Assembly (NCBI RefSeq): GCF_030758935.1
Contig: NZ_CP132333.1
Span: 3,038,992-3,102,991 of the forward strand
Source: Geothrix sp. PMB-07
GTDB lineage: Bacteria > Acidobacteriota > Holophagae > Holophagales > Holophagaceae
Length of the DNA: 64,000 bases
Direction of reading: 5' to 3'
Below the pieces are notes generated by a model. It was not told where the DNA came from. It saw only the letters and a list, made by a program, of their open reading frames with translations, and made no database searches. Both the position numbers and the translations under genes were made by a program. The number at the start of each line of letters is the position of its first letter. The stretch's first letter is position 1. Of this stretch, positions 53,383 to 61,184 are shown in pieces.

Positions 53383-55607
53383 CCCGGAAGCGGCGGCTTA
53401 ACCCAGTTGTCGCGATCCCGGAGGTTGCACCGCTGGTTGTCGCGACTGAAGGCGAATCGCGGCAACCCAAAATCCAGGCGCGACAACCCAAAGAAACCAG
53501 CACAGACGGCGACTATTCCAGGACGGGAATACCTAGCCAAGTTGTTGCGATTGTCGCGAGTCCCGCGTGCTTCACGGTGGCTGAGGCCGCCGAACTGGCT
53601 GGAGTTTCTAAACAGGCTGCACTGAAGCGCCTATCGAGCCTCGGCTTGCTTCAGGACCGCATTTCTGAATCTGGCCCAAACAAAGGACGCAAGGAGAAGG
53701 TTGTCGCATACAGCGCTCTCTTCGGGCCCTATCCAGATGCTGCCCGAGTGTTGGCCGCCCGCGAGAAGGCCGCGGCTGCACTGTCTTTGCCGCCCGCGCC
53801 CACCATAGCTCCGGCATCCGATCTCGCCGCTATCTCCAGCATGAAGAGCTGGCAACGGCAACGAATGGATGCTCGCTTGGCCATTCTTCGCTATGTGGAC
53901 CACCTGGTTGAAGAGAGCCGGGTCAGCCGAGATAGGGCGCTGAATCGCCTCTTTGGCGAAGTCGAGTCAGGGGCTCTTCCAGAGAACCTGAAAGCCCTCC
54001 TTCCCTTGGCCAATGCACGTTCTGGCCAGTCGGGTGATCGAACACTTTCACGCAGAACGTTCCAGCGCTGGGCTGCTGATGCCAAACAGGGCATGGATCG
54101 GCTGGCACCGAAGGCCTGCGACCGCTCGATGCCAGCCTGGCTTCCACAACTACTGGAGATCTACCGCCAGCCCCAGAAACCATCCCTAAGCTGGGCGGTC
54201 CAAACGCTGGTCGGACAACTGCCAGCTGGAGCCTTGGTGCCCAGCTATGACAGCGCCCGCAGGTGGCTCCTCAAGGTCGGCGCGGTAGACCGTGAACGCG
54301 GCAGGATGCTGCCCCGCGAACTTAAGACCATCAAGCCCTTCCGGCGCCGCGAGAAGCCGGAATTCCCGTTCGACGTGTTGACCGCCGATGGCCATACGTT
54401 TGATGCGGAAATCGCCCATCCCGAGCACGGACGTCCCTTCCGGCCCGAACTGACGATGGTTGCCGACGTTGCGACCAATCGCATCGTCGGGTGGTCGGCC
54501 TGGGAGAAGGAAAGCACCTGGTCGGTCATGGATGCATTCCGCATGGCCGTGCTCACGGGCGGTGTCCCGCTGATCTTCTATACGGATAACGGCCCAGGCT
54601 ACCGCAATGAACGCCTGGAGGCTTTGAAGGCCCGCCTGGGCTATGAACACCACTTCAGCATTCCCTACAACTCGCAGGCGCGGGGCGTGATCGAACACCT
54701 TCAGAAGACGGTCTGGGTGGATCTGGCCGCCAAAGCGTTTGCAACCTATGTCGGTGCCTCCATGGATCGCCAGGCCCGACAAATCGTCTTCAAGGCCACC
54801 CGTCAGGGCCAGCCGGTTCTGCCCTCTTGGCAGGCCTTTGTGGCGTTTGTTGAGCAGGCCGTGGCTGCACATAACCAGAGGGCTAGCAAGGCCTGCCCAA
54901 AGGCGCTTGATTCCGAAACCGGGCGCCAGCGAAGGCTGAGCCCTGACCAAACGTGGGCCAAGGCGCAGGAATTGGGTTGGAAGCCAGAGGGCCTGCCAAT
55001 CAGCTTGGATGAGTTCCGGCCAGAGGAACTGCGCCAGGTCAGGCGTGGGGAAATCCAACTCTTCGGCAATACCTACTTCAACCGAGAGCTAGCCGAGCTG
55101 CATGGAGAAGAAGTCTGTGTGGCCTTCGACATCCACGATGCCTCACGAGTCTGGGTCAGCCGAAAGGATGGAACCTTCATCTGCGAGGCCGGCTTCGAGT
55201 CCAACAAGGCAGCGTATTTCCCGAAGCCCTACGTGGATAGCCTGCGTGAAAAGCGCCAAGAAGGACAGCGCCAGCGCCTGGAGCAAAGGGCCCAGCGGGT
55301 GCTTGGCGATGCGGCCCCTGAACCTCTGGCCATCCAGGCCCTGACTCCCGAGATGGTGGCGGCCTCTGATGCCCAGCTGCGCAAGCTAGGGCTGCCTGAA
55401 GATCCCGTGGGCACTGAGTCTCAGACCGAAGAGTCCACTGGTGAAGCTCGGCGCCCAGCCTTCAAGTCAGACCGCGACTACTACTGCTGGATCCTCGATA
55501 ACCCCGACCTGGCCGACGCAGACGAAACCGCAATGGTTCAGCGCCGCCTGCGTCAAGACCCCTTGTTCTCAACCCTGCTGGGCCGCGATGACGCGGCTTC
55601 GGCGTGA
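53379..55607 (+). CDS. Mu-type transposase (MuA family)
   Basis: A 742-residue phage transposase. After an N-terminal segment, a helix-turn-helix region lies at about 65-90 (FTVAEAAELAGVSKQAALKRL). The RNase-H-fold catalytic core has Asp337 (LTADGHTFD), Asp403 (FYTDNGPGY) and Glu439 (GVIEHLQ), a D,D(35)E set. The beta-barrel domain and a C-terminal region that would contact the MuB-like ATPase follow. The ATG at 53379 overlaps the previous stop and has AAGGAG upstream. The first 60 codons contain an array of a 10-bp DNA motif, described separately. Confidence 0.92.
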   Translation: MTRKRRLNPVVAIPEVAPLVVATEGESRQPKIQARQPKETSTDGDYSRTGIPSQVVAIVASPACFTVAEAAELAGVSKQAALKRLSSLGLLQDRISESGPNKGRKEKVVAYSALFGPYPDAARVLAAREKAAAALSLPPAPTIAPASDLAAISSMKSWQRQRMDARLAILRYVDHLVEESRVSRDRALNRLFGEVESGALPENLKALLPLANARSGQSGDRTLSRRTFQRWAADAKQGMDRLAPKACDRSMPAWLPQLLEIYRQPQKPSLSWAVQTLVGQLPAGALVPSYDSARRWLLKVGAVDRERGRMLPRELKTIKPFRRREKPEFPFDVLTADGHTFDAEIAHPEHGRPFRPELTMVADVATNRIVGWSAWEKESTWSVMDAFRMAVLTGGVPLIFYTDNGPGYRNERLEALKARLGYEHHFSIPYNSQARGVIEHLQKTVWVDLAAKAFATYVGASMDRQARQIVFKATRQGQPVLPSWQAFVAFVEQAVAAHNQRASKACPKALDSETGRQRRLSPDQTWAKAQELGWKPEGLPISLDEFRPEELRQVRRGEIQLFGNTYFNRELAELHGEEVCVAFDIHDASRVWVSRKDGTFICEAGFESNKAAYFPKPYVDSLREKRQEGQRQRLEQRAQRVLGDAAPEPLAIQALTPEMVAASDAQLRKLGLPEDPVGTESQTEESTGEARRPAFKSDRDYYCWILDNPDLADADETAMVQRRLRQDPLFSTLLGRDDAASA
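53406..53559. repeat. Array of GTTGTCGCGA motifs inside the transposase gene
   Basis: Six copies in 154 bp: direct at 53406-53415 and 53436-53445 (exact, 30 bases apart); inverted at 53457-53466 and 53478-53487 (one mismatch each, 21 apart); direct at 53541-53550 and 53550-53559 (one mismatch each). It encodes the repeated VVAI/VVAT and SRQP/ARQP peptides. Regular spacing and both orientations suggest a protein-binding array rather than a protein repeat. Confidence 0.7.
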
Positions 55608-55636
55608 TCAACCTCATCCCCCCTTTTGGAGGCATC

Positions 55637-56380
55637 GTGAAACGGCAATTCGTCAAAACCAGCAATCTCCGGTTGTTCCTGGCCGGGCTGGACATCCTTG
55701 AGCGGCGGGCCGCACCGGAGGCCAGCATCATGGTGGTCACCAGCGAACCGGGCTTTGGGAAAACCCGGACGCTGCAGTGGTATTCGACTCAGAACGCAGA
55801 GGCTCTATATATCCGGGCCAAGAGCGGCTACACCCGCCATTGGTTCCTGGTTGAACTGATCAAGGAACTTCGCGGCATCCCTGGGCGCAGCGAAGAGATG
55901 TTCCGCGATGCCATCAAGCGCATGCAGGGGCGGCCCTATGTCCTCATCGTGGATGAGGTTGAGCATCTGCTGGCGGACACGCGGGTGCTGGAGGTTCTGC
56001 GGGACATCAGCGACCTGCTGGAAACGCCTGTGGTGCTGGTGGGCATGGAGCAGGCCCAGGCGAAGATCGCCCGGCATCCCCAGATCAGCAGCCGAGTGGC
56101 CCACGTCGTCCAGTTCCAGCCCGCAAGCCTGGAGGACATCGAGCTGACGGCCAAGACGCTCCTGGATGACATCACCCTGTCGCCGGACCTCCTAGCGGAG
56201 ATCCAGCGCCAAACCAAGGGCCGCATGCGCGAGATCATGAACGCCTTGGCAACCTGCGAATCCATCGCGAAACAGCGGAAGGTCAAGACTCTGTCCCTGT
56301 CTGACCTCGAAGGCCAGCAGCTAACCTATGACTGGCAGTCGCGCCGTCCCCGCATCATGCCGTCAGCGGTGAAGCCGTGA
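55637..56380 (+). CDS. MuB-type AAA+ ATPase (transposition target selector)
   Basis: A 247-residue AAA ATPase. Walker A is SEPGFGKTRT (Lys42), and Walker B is YVLIVDEVEHL at about residues 101-111, with a sensor region near 136 (VVLVGMEQAQ). MuB binds target DNA, activates MuA and gives target immunity. The GTG at 55637 has GGAGG six bases upstream and is preferred over the GTG at 55604 that overlaps the transposase stop. The protein ends with a C-terminal domain as in MuB. Confidence 0.85.
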   Translation: MKRQFVKTSNLRLFLAGLDILERRAAPEASIMVVTSEPGFGKTRTLQWYSTQNAEALYIRAKSGYTRHWFLVELIKELRGIPGRSEEMFRDAIKRMQGRPYVLIVDEVEHLLADTRVLEVLRDISDLLETPVVLVGMEQAQAKIARHPQISSRVAHVVQFQPASLEDIELTAKTLLDDITLSPDLLAEIQRQTKGRMREIMNALATCESIAKQRKVKTLSLSDLEGQQLTYDWQSRRPRIMPSAVKP

Positions 56381-56943
56381 ACGCCAGCCAGACCGTGCTA
56401 ACCGCAATGGCGGCGCATCTCGGCAAGGTCTCTGCCAGGGATCTTGCCCAGGAAACAGGTCTGGGCCTGGATAACGTCTACAGCGCCTTCGCTGTGCTAA
56501 CCAAGCATGGCTACATCCAGAAGCGGGGCGAAGGCTTCGCGAAGCTCACCGCGACAGGCCTGAAGCTGCTGCAGGCGGGGAAGACGATTCAATCCGGGCC
56601 GAAGGGACCACGGCCTATGGAGCAAGACGGGACCAGCCTGCGCTCTAGGCTCTGGCGGGCGTTGCGTCTCCTCCATAAGGCCACCATCAAAGACCTCCTG
56701 GAGCTGGCTGAGCGTGGCGACGAAGGCAACGCCTCCATGAATGCCAAGGACTATCTGAACGCCCTGGTGCGAAGTGGCCATCTGGCCCGCATGACGAGGC
56801 CTGGGCAGCCAGACCGCCAGGCGATCACGCCACCAAGCCGGTATTGCATGGTCCGAGATACCGGCCCACTGCCACCGCAATGGAATAAGCGCCAGAAACG
56901 GATCTTCGACCCCAACACAGAGGAGAGCTTCGATGTGGCTTGA
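56377..56943 (+). CDS. Phage early winged-helix protein
   Basis: A 188-residue protein starting with GTG in a four-base overlap with the MuB-like gene. The first 70 residues look like a winged helix (KVSARDLAQETGLGLDNVYSAFAVLTKHGYI, then a GEGFAKLT wing). A second helical module occupies about 90-150 (SLRSRLWRALRLLHKATIKDLLELA). Similar two-module proteins follow MuB in Mu-like phages. The role is unknown, possibly DNA-binding. Confidence 0.65.
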   Translation: MNASQTVLTAMAAHLGKVSARDLAQETGLGLDNVYSAFAVLTKHGYIQKRGEGFAKLTATGLKLLQAGKTIQSGPKGPRPMEQDGTSLRSRLWRALRLLHKATIKDLLELAERGDEGNASMNAKDYLNALVRSGHLARMTRPGQPDRQAITPPSRYCMVRDTGPLPPQWNKRQKRIFDPNTEESFDVA

Positions 56944-57253
56944 GATTCTCCGAGCCCAGGTGGCGGCGCGTGGACTCGGCGCGGTAGCGAAGGGGATCGA
57001 CTACTCCAAGACCACGATTTCCCTTGTCCTGAACGGGAAATACAACTCCGACACCTCCCACCTGGAAACAGCCGTGCTGAAGGCCTACGGCACGGTCCTG
57101 TGTCCCTTTGAAGAGCGGAGCCTGTCTGCTTCTGACTGCCAGAACTGGCAGAGCAGCGAGGCGCCAACTTCCTCCGCCTGGTCCTTGCGGCATTGGGCCG
57201 CCTGTCAATCCTGCATTCACAACACGAACCCTAAAGGAGCCAACCGTGTTTGA
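56933..57253 (+). CDS. Small phage helix-turn-helix protein
   Basis: A 106-residue protein. Residues 1-60 carry a helix-turn-helix (VAARGLGAVAKGIDYSKTTISLVLNGKY) of the kind common in Mu-like early regions. The remainder has Cys at several spots (LCPFEERSLSASDCQNW, CQSCIHN) that may bind a metal. It overlaps the preceding gene by 11 bases. A regulatory role is inferred. Confidence 0.6.
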   Translation: MWLEILRAQVAARGLGAVAKGIDYSKTTISLVLNGKYNSDTSHLETAVLKAYGTVLCPFEERSLSASDCQNWQSSEAPTSSAWSLRHWAACQSCIHNTNPKGANRV

Positions 57254-57686
57254 TCTCCCGAAAGCGATCTGGCGCCGCATCTCGGCCCAGAGCACCGCCA
57301 CACCTGCGCCGTCTCCCCTTCGCGTCGAGAAGGGCTATGCCACCGGAGGCCTGGTCTCCCAGAGACCGGCCGCTCTTGCCCCAGCCTCATCGCCAGTGGC
57401 GCCCGCCTTCGCCTATCCAGGCTACGGCTACGTCGCCATGGCCATCACCTGCATGGAGGCCATCGGGCTCATGACTGACATCACCAGCATGGAGACCGCC
57501 TCACTCGCCATCACTGAGCTGGTGCGCCGTGGCATCCAGCTCGAACCAATCGACTGGGCGCTGATCGAACACTGCAAGGGCTCCAAGGGAGAACCAATCC
57601 CAACTCTGGCGCAGATCCATGCCGCGTTTCGAGAGCGCCTGGTTGTCCTGCGCTTCACGGCCGTCCATCAAGCATCTGTCGCGTAG
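57246..57686 (+). CDS. Phage hypothetical protein
   Basis: A 146-residue protein starting at GTG 57246, with GGAG nine bases upstream; it overlaps the end of the preceding gene by eight bases. The N-terminal third is Ala/Pro-rich; the rest has helical segments (AMAITCMEAIGLMTDITSM, SLAITELVRRGIQLEPI). I recognise no family. Packing and direction support a real gene. Confidence 0.5.
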   Translation: MFDLPKAIWRRISAQSTATPAPSPLRVEKGYATGGLVSQRPAALAPASSPVAPAFAYPGYGYVAMAITCMEAIGLMTDITSMETASLAITELVRRGIQLEPIDWALIEHCKGSKGEPIPTLAQIHAAFRERLVVLRFTAVHQASVA

Positions 57687-57707
57687 ATCCCCCTCCGGAG
57701 GTCCAAG

Positions 57708-57986
57708 ATGCCTTCCTCAATCTATCTAGTGACCGGAGCACACGATTACGAGGGCTCCAGTGCACTACGGGCATTCCGAAAGGAGGACCAAGCCGAAGGA
57801 TTCGCCGAAAAGCTAAGGATCCACGCTGGGAAGCAACCAAGGCTAGACCCCAACGGTGATGTCGAAGTGGATTGGGATGCTTACGAGGCTGCCATGGAGC
57901 GCTGGCGTAAGAGGTGCCCAGGCGGAAGCTTCAGTGCTGGATTCGACTCCTACATCGTTCATTCCATCACCTTCGTTGAAGGCTGA
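57708..57986 (+). CDS. Phage hypothetical protein
   Basis: A 92-residue acidic protein with CCGGAGG at ideal distance before the ATG. The sequence (SSIYLVTGAHDYEGSSALRA, DSYIVHSITFVEG) suggests a small alpha/beta domain. No family recognised. Confidence 0.55.
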   Translation: MPSSIYLVTGAHDYEGSSALRAFRKEDQAEGFAEKLRIHAGKQPRLDPNGDVEVDWDAYEAAMERWRKRCPGGSFSAGFDSYIVHSITFVEG

Positions 57987-58108
57987 TGGCAATGCCTCAC
58001 TTGTCGGGCGGCATGAAAAAAGCACTCCCCCCGAAAGGCGACTCCGCGACGTGCCCGAACACGCTGGGCAGGGTGTGGATCCGACAAGTTTCCATCAACG
58101 AAGTTTAG
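57986..58108 (+). CDS. Candidate small phage ORF
   Basis: A 40-codon frame whose ATG overlaps the preceding stop (TGATG), encoding MAMPHLSGGMKKALPPKGDS and further basic residues. Start-stop coupling and the gene-free gap it fills make it plausible, but there is no other support. Confidence 0.35.
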   Translation: MAMPHLSGGMKKALPPKGDSATCPNTLGRVWIRQVSINEV

Positions 58109-58143
58109 ACGCGGGGATGCCCCGCATGGTTATGGAGCCTCAC

Positions 58144-58290
58144 TTGAAAACGATCACTGTCTACATCGAAGTCCCGGAAGAACGTGCATTGGAAGGCTTC
58201 CACGAAGTGGTTGAGGCCTGTGCGGATGACCTCATTAACGCAGACGAAGCGACCCTGACGGTCCGCCTCAGGGAACGCGAACAGAAGTGA
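58144..58290 (+). CDS. Small phage hypothetical protein
   Basis: About 48 residues (KTITVYIEVPEERALEGFHE, then a C-terminal TLTVRLREREQK), with the look of a small alpha/beta fold. I favour the TTG at 58144, six bases after a GGAG. In-frame ATGs at 58117, 58126 and 58132 are alternatives. No family recognised. Confidence 0.45.
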   Translation: MKTITVYIEVPEERALEGFHEVVEACADDLINADEATLTVRLREREQK

Positions 58291-58297
58291 GTTTTTC

Positions 58298-58402
58298 ATG
58301 AGCACTGTCCTGGCCTGGATCATCTCCCCCCTTTGGTTGCCCGTTCTGGGCGCCCTTCACCTGCGGGACGCCCAGAGGCGCCGCCGCTTCACCCGTCACT
58401 AG
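58298..58402 (+). CDS. 34-residue phage membrane microprotein
   Basis: A short frame, MSTVLAWIISPLWLPVLGA followed by a basic tail (RRRRFTRH), gives one hydrophobic segment with a positive C-terminus. It fills the gap before the DUF3164 gene with start and stop in tight order. Might be a small membrane or superinfection-exclusion protein; unproven. Confidence 0.4.
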   Translation: MSTVLAWIISPLWLPVLGALHLRDAQRRRRFTRH

Positions 58403-58412
58403 GAGCAAGAGC

Positions 58413-59030
58413 ATGACCAAGAACCCCAAGATCCCTGAGGGCTACCGAGCGAACGCCAATGGCGACCTGGTCCTCATCGAGAACATTAAAGAGATCGACC
58501 TGCTGCGAGATGAACTCGTGGTGAGCATCGCCGCCAGGGCCCGCGAGCGGTCGGGTGAGTTGGCCGAATTCAAGAGCACCGTCCAGAGTGAGATCGATGA
58601 ATTTGTGCTTACAAGCGCCGCTCGCTTCAAGGCCAAGCTCGGGGGCGCAAAGGGCAACCTGACCCTGCTGTCGTTCGATGGCCGATTCAAGGTGATCCAG
58701 GCGAACCAGGACAACATCGCCTTCGATGAGCGCCTCCAGGTTGCCAAGGCCATCATCGACAAGTGCATCAAGCGCTGGAGCGATGGGGCTGACGCAAAGC
58801 TCATGGCCTTGGTCAACGATGCCTTCCAGGTCGACAAGGCCGGGAATGTGAGCATCCGCCGCGTCCTGGGCCTGCGCAAGCTGGAGATTGATGACAAGGA
58901 TTGGAAGAGGGCCATGGACGCCATCTCCGAATCAGTCCAAGTCGTCAGCAGCAAGAGCTACTTGCGCGTCTACGAACGTGACGAAGCGGGCGAATACAAG
59001 CCCATCTCTCTCGACATGGCGGGGGTGTAG
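58413..59030 (+). CDS. DUF3164-family phage protein
   Basis: A 205-residue protein of the DUF3164 family found in the early region of Mu-like phages. The centre has FDGRFKVIQANQDNIAFDERLQVAK and the end has RRVLGLRKLEIDDKDWKRAM. The function is unknown. AGGAGC precedes the ATG. Its presence strengthens the Mu-like call. Confidence 0.85.
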   Translation: MTKNPKIPEGYRANANGDLVLIENIKEIDLLRDELVVSIAARARERSGELAEFKSTVQSEIDEFVLTSAARFKAKLGGAKGNLTLLSFDGRFKVIQANQDNIAFDERLQVAKAIIDKCIKRWSDGADAKLMALVNDAFQVDKAGNVSIRRVLGLRKLEIDDKDWKRAMDAISESVQVVSSKSYLRVYERDEAGEYKPISLDMAGV

Positions 59031-59032
59031 CC

Positions 59033-59425
59033 ATGGAGCAGCTGCACAAGGACCTCAATTCGCCACGTCTCCCCATGGGCTATCTCAGTGGCCCTATGAG
59101 CGCGGAGGATGCCTTGACCCGCAACCGCCATCGGTTTGCCGCCCTTGAGGCTTCCACGTTGCTCTGGGAGGCCGAAGTCCTGCACTACTGCCCCCACGCC
59201 AATAGCCCCATCATCGGAAACTCGGATGTGGGCTATGAGAGTTGGATGGCCATGGATCTGGAGGTCATCCGCAGGTGCGACTACCTGCTGATGATTGATG
59301 GCTGGAACAACAGCCCAGGCTGCCTCCGAGAGATGAATGTGGCGCTGAACCTTCATCTGCCGGTCGTTTACAGCGTCGAGGCGGCTATCGAGTTAGACCG
59401 TCAGTTGAAGGCGAAGGTGGCCTGA
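59033..59425 (+). CDS. DUF4406-like (nucleoside 2-deoxyribosyltransferase-fold) phage protein
   Basis: A 130-residue protein starting YLSGPMS near residue 17, as DUF4406 does, with MAMDLEVIRRCDYLLMIDGW and SPGCLREMNVAL matching the nucleoside-2-deoxyribosyltransferase-like fold. In phages it may act on nucleotides. The substrate is unknown. It shares a base with the next start. Confidence 0.78.
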   Translation: MEQLHKDLNSPRLPMGYLSGPMSAEDALTRNRHRFAALEASTLLWEAEVLHYCPHANSPIIGNSDVGYESWMAMDLEVIRRCDYLLMIDGWNNSPGCLREMNVALNLHLPVVYSVEAAIELDRQLKAKVA

Positions 59426-60363
59426 TGCGCGAATCCTCCGCCGCAGAGATCCTGCCGGTCGCGGTCACCGTGAACGGCCAGGTCTTCTGGTGGACCCCTA
59501 CCAACGGCCTTGACGCTTCCGTTGTGGCCCAGGTGGAGGGTTGGATCCAGCGGCGGGCGGAGAGCTACCTTCCGGCCGCCATCATGCGCGGCCTGGACCG
59601 GGACGATCTTCTTCAGGAGGGCCGTTCCGGAGCCCTGAAGGCCGCCAGGGACTACGATCCGGCTTTCGGGGCAGGTTACCTGTCCTACGCCGACCATTGG
59701 ATCAGGCAGGCCATGCGGGCCGCCCTGGGTCGATCCCACGATGTCTACCTTGCCAAACGAGCCCGCCAACAGGCAGTGAAGGATGGCGAGCTGCCCCTTG
59801 TCCTGCGTCTCGATGCCCACCTCCGAGACGAAGACGCCGCTTTGAGTGATCTGCTCCCAGCTGCTCAGCCTGACCCACAGGACCAGGCTGAGCAGGCGGA
59901 GCGGGAATCCGCCCTCCGGCGGGCCTTGAATCGCCTTGAAGCGATTGCCCGTTTCATGGGGTTCATTGATGCGCGGCGGGGCCGCTGCATCCCTTTCTGG
60001 CTTCCGACATATTCGCGAGACATGGAGCAGTCCCAGGACGCATCGGCCTCCGACCTGTCGGTCCGCATCCGGAATGTGCTTTACAGCACCCATATAGTTC
60101 AACACCACAACCGCTGTGATCTGGCCTTCTACCCCCTTGCAGGTGCGCCAATCTTTCGGCGGATCACGGGTAGTGCACCCGGCGGAATGGACCATGAATG
60201 GATCACGCTCGATCAGTCTTTTGGGCAGGCCCGCGCTACCTCTGACTGGCGCTGCATCAGCTATCTTTCCTTCGTTCGGTTGGACCAAGACAGCCTCCGC
60301 ATGGTCTGGGAGACGGACGACCTCCTACGGGCTAGTTTCCGGGTGAAGGAGGTTTTACTTTGA
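59425..60363 (+). CDS. In-frame fusion: phage sigma-70-like protein joined to a tail protein
   Basis: A 312-residue chimera. Residues of about 45-170 are a sigma-70 region-2-like domain (DRDDLLQEGRSGALKAARDY, YADHWIRQAMRA) leading into ERESALRRALNRLEA, where sigma region 4 should begin. The sequence then changes at about residue 172 (near base 59940) to a tail-protein C-terminus (GFIDARRGRCIPFWLPTYSRD, ending FRVKEVLL) that usually precedes the BR0599-type tail gene. Region 4 and the tail N-terminus are missing. This is best read as the scar of a large internal prophage deletion. Confidence 0.75.
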   Translation: MRESSAAEILPVAVTVNGQVFWWTPTNGLDASVVAQVEGWIQRRAESYLPAAIMRGLDRDDLLQEGRSGALKAARDYDPAFGAGYLSYADHWIRQAMRAALGRSHDVYLAKRARQQAVKDGELPLVLRLDAHLRDEDAALSDLLPAAQPDPQDQAEQAERESALRRALNRLEAIARFMGFIDARRGRCIPFWLPTYSRDMEQSQDASASDLSVRIRNVLYSTHIVQHHNRCDLAFYPLAGAPIFRRITGSAPGGMDHEWITLDQSFGQARATSDWRCISYLSFVRLDQDSLRMVWETDDLLRASFRVKEVLL

Positions 60364-61184
60364 CGTTGGCCAGCCGCGAAAACTCTGTCCATGATGGCGC
60401 CCCCGTTGAGTTCTACCTCTTCGTCAGGGGGGGCAACCGGTGGCTTTATACGAGCGATGCGGAGCCTGTCACAACTGTTGATGGCACTTTCCAGCCCGCG
60501 ACCATTCGCCGCAATGCTCCGAGCCTTGGGAAGGAGGAAAAGCATTCGACCCTCCAGCTTGAGGTGGCTCGTGATTTCCCGGTTGCCATGTTGTTCCGTG
60601 GGGGCGCCCCTGGAAGTTCTATCTGGGTGTCTGTGGGGCGCCTTCATCGCGGTGAGACCGAGACGGAATGGATATGGCAGGGAAAGGTCCGAGGGGTGTC
60701 GTGGACGGGCTCGCGGGCTCAGATTCAATGCGATCCGACGGACAAGGCCCTCGGCCGGGCTACGCTGCGCCTTTCCTATGGATACAGCTGCGGGCGACGG
60801 CTCTACAGCTGTGGTGTCTCGGAGGCCGAGTGGACCCGTGATGCGGTCATAACCTCCATCAGTTCGGATGGGATGACTCTGGTTGCGGATCTCTTCGGGA
60901 CACAGGCGGACGGCTGGTGGGTGCGGGGAGAGGCCTACCACCTGGACCTTGACGCCCGTCAGGAGATCATCAGCCATGTTGGCAATTCAGTCGGCTTGCG
61001 ATTTCCGCTGGTTGGTGCGAAGGCTGGAGATGCTCTGAAGGTCGTTCGCGGGTGCGATCACCTCTGGAAACGAGCCGATGGCTCATGGGGAGATTGTCAC
61101 AGCGTCTTCAATAACGCTGCGAATTACGGCGGTGAGCCGTTTGTTGGCGATAAGAACCCCTTCAAGACTGGGCTGGACGGCTGA
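60360..61184 (+). CDS. Phage tail assembly protein (BR0599/DUF2163-like)
   Basis: A 274-residue protein with the BR0599-type pattern: an N-terminal region (ASRENSVHDGAPVEFYLFVR), a repeated beta domain, then YGYSCGRRLYSCGVS and a C-terminal CDHLWKRADGSWGDCHSVFNN with paired cysteines, ending NYGGEPF. These baseplate/tail-tip proteins are common in lambda-like and Mu-like phages. It starts at TTG 60360 with AAGGAGG eight bases upstream and overlaps the fused gene by four bases. Confidence 0.8.
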   Translation: MTLASRENSVHDGAPVEFYLFVRGGNRWLYTSDAEPVTTVDGTFQPATIRRNAPSLGKEEKHSTLQLEVARDFPVAMLFRGGAPGSSIWVSVGRLHRGETETEWIWQGKVRGVSWTGSRAQIQCDPTDKALGRATLRLSYGYSCGRRLYSCGVSEAEWTRDAVITSISSDGMTLVADLFGTQADGWWVRGEAYHLDLDARQEIISHVGNSVGLRFPLVGAKAGDALKVVRGCDHLWKRADGSWGDCHSVFNNAANYGGEPFVGDKNPFKTGLDG

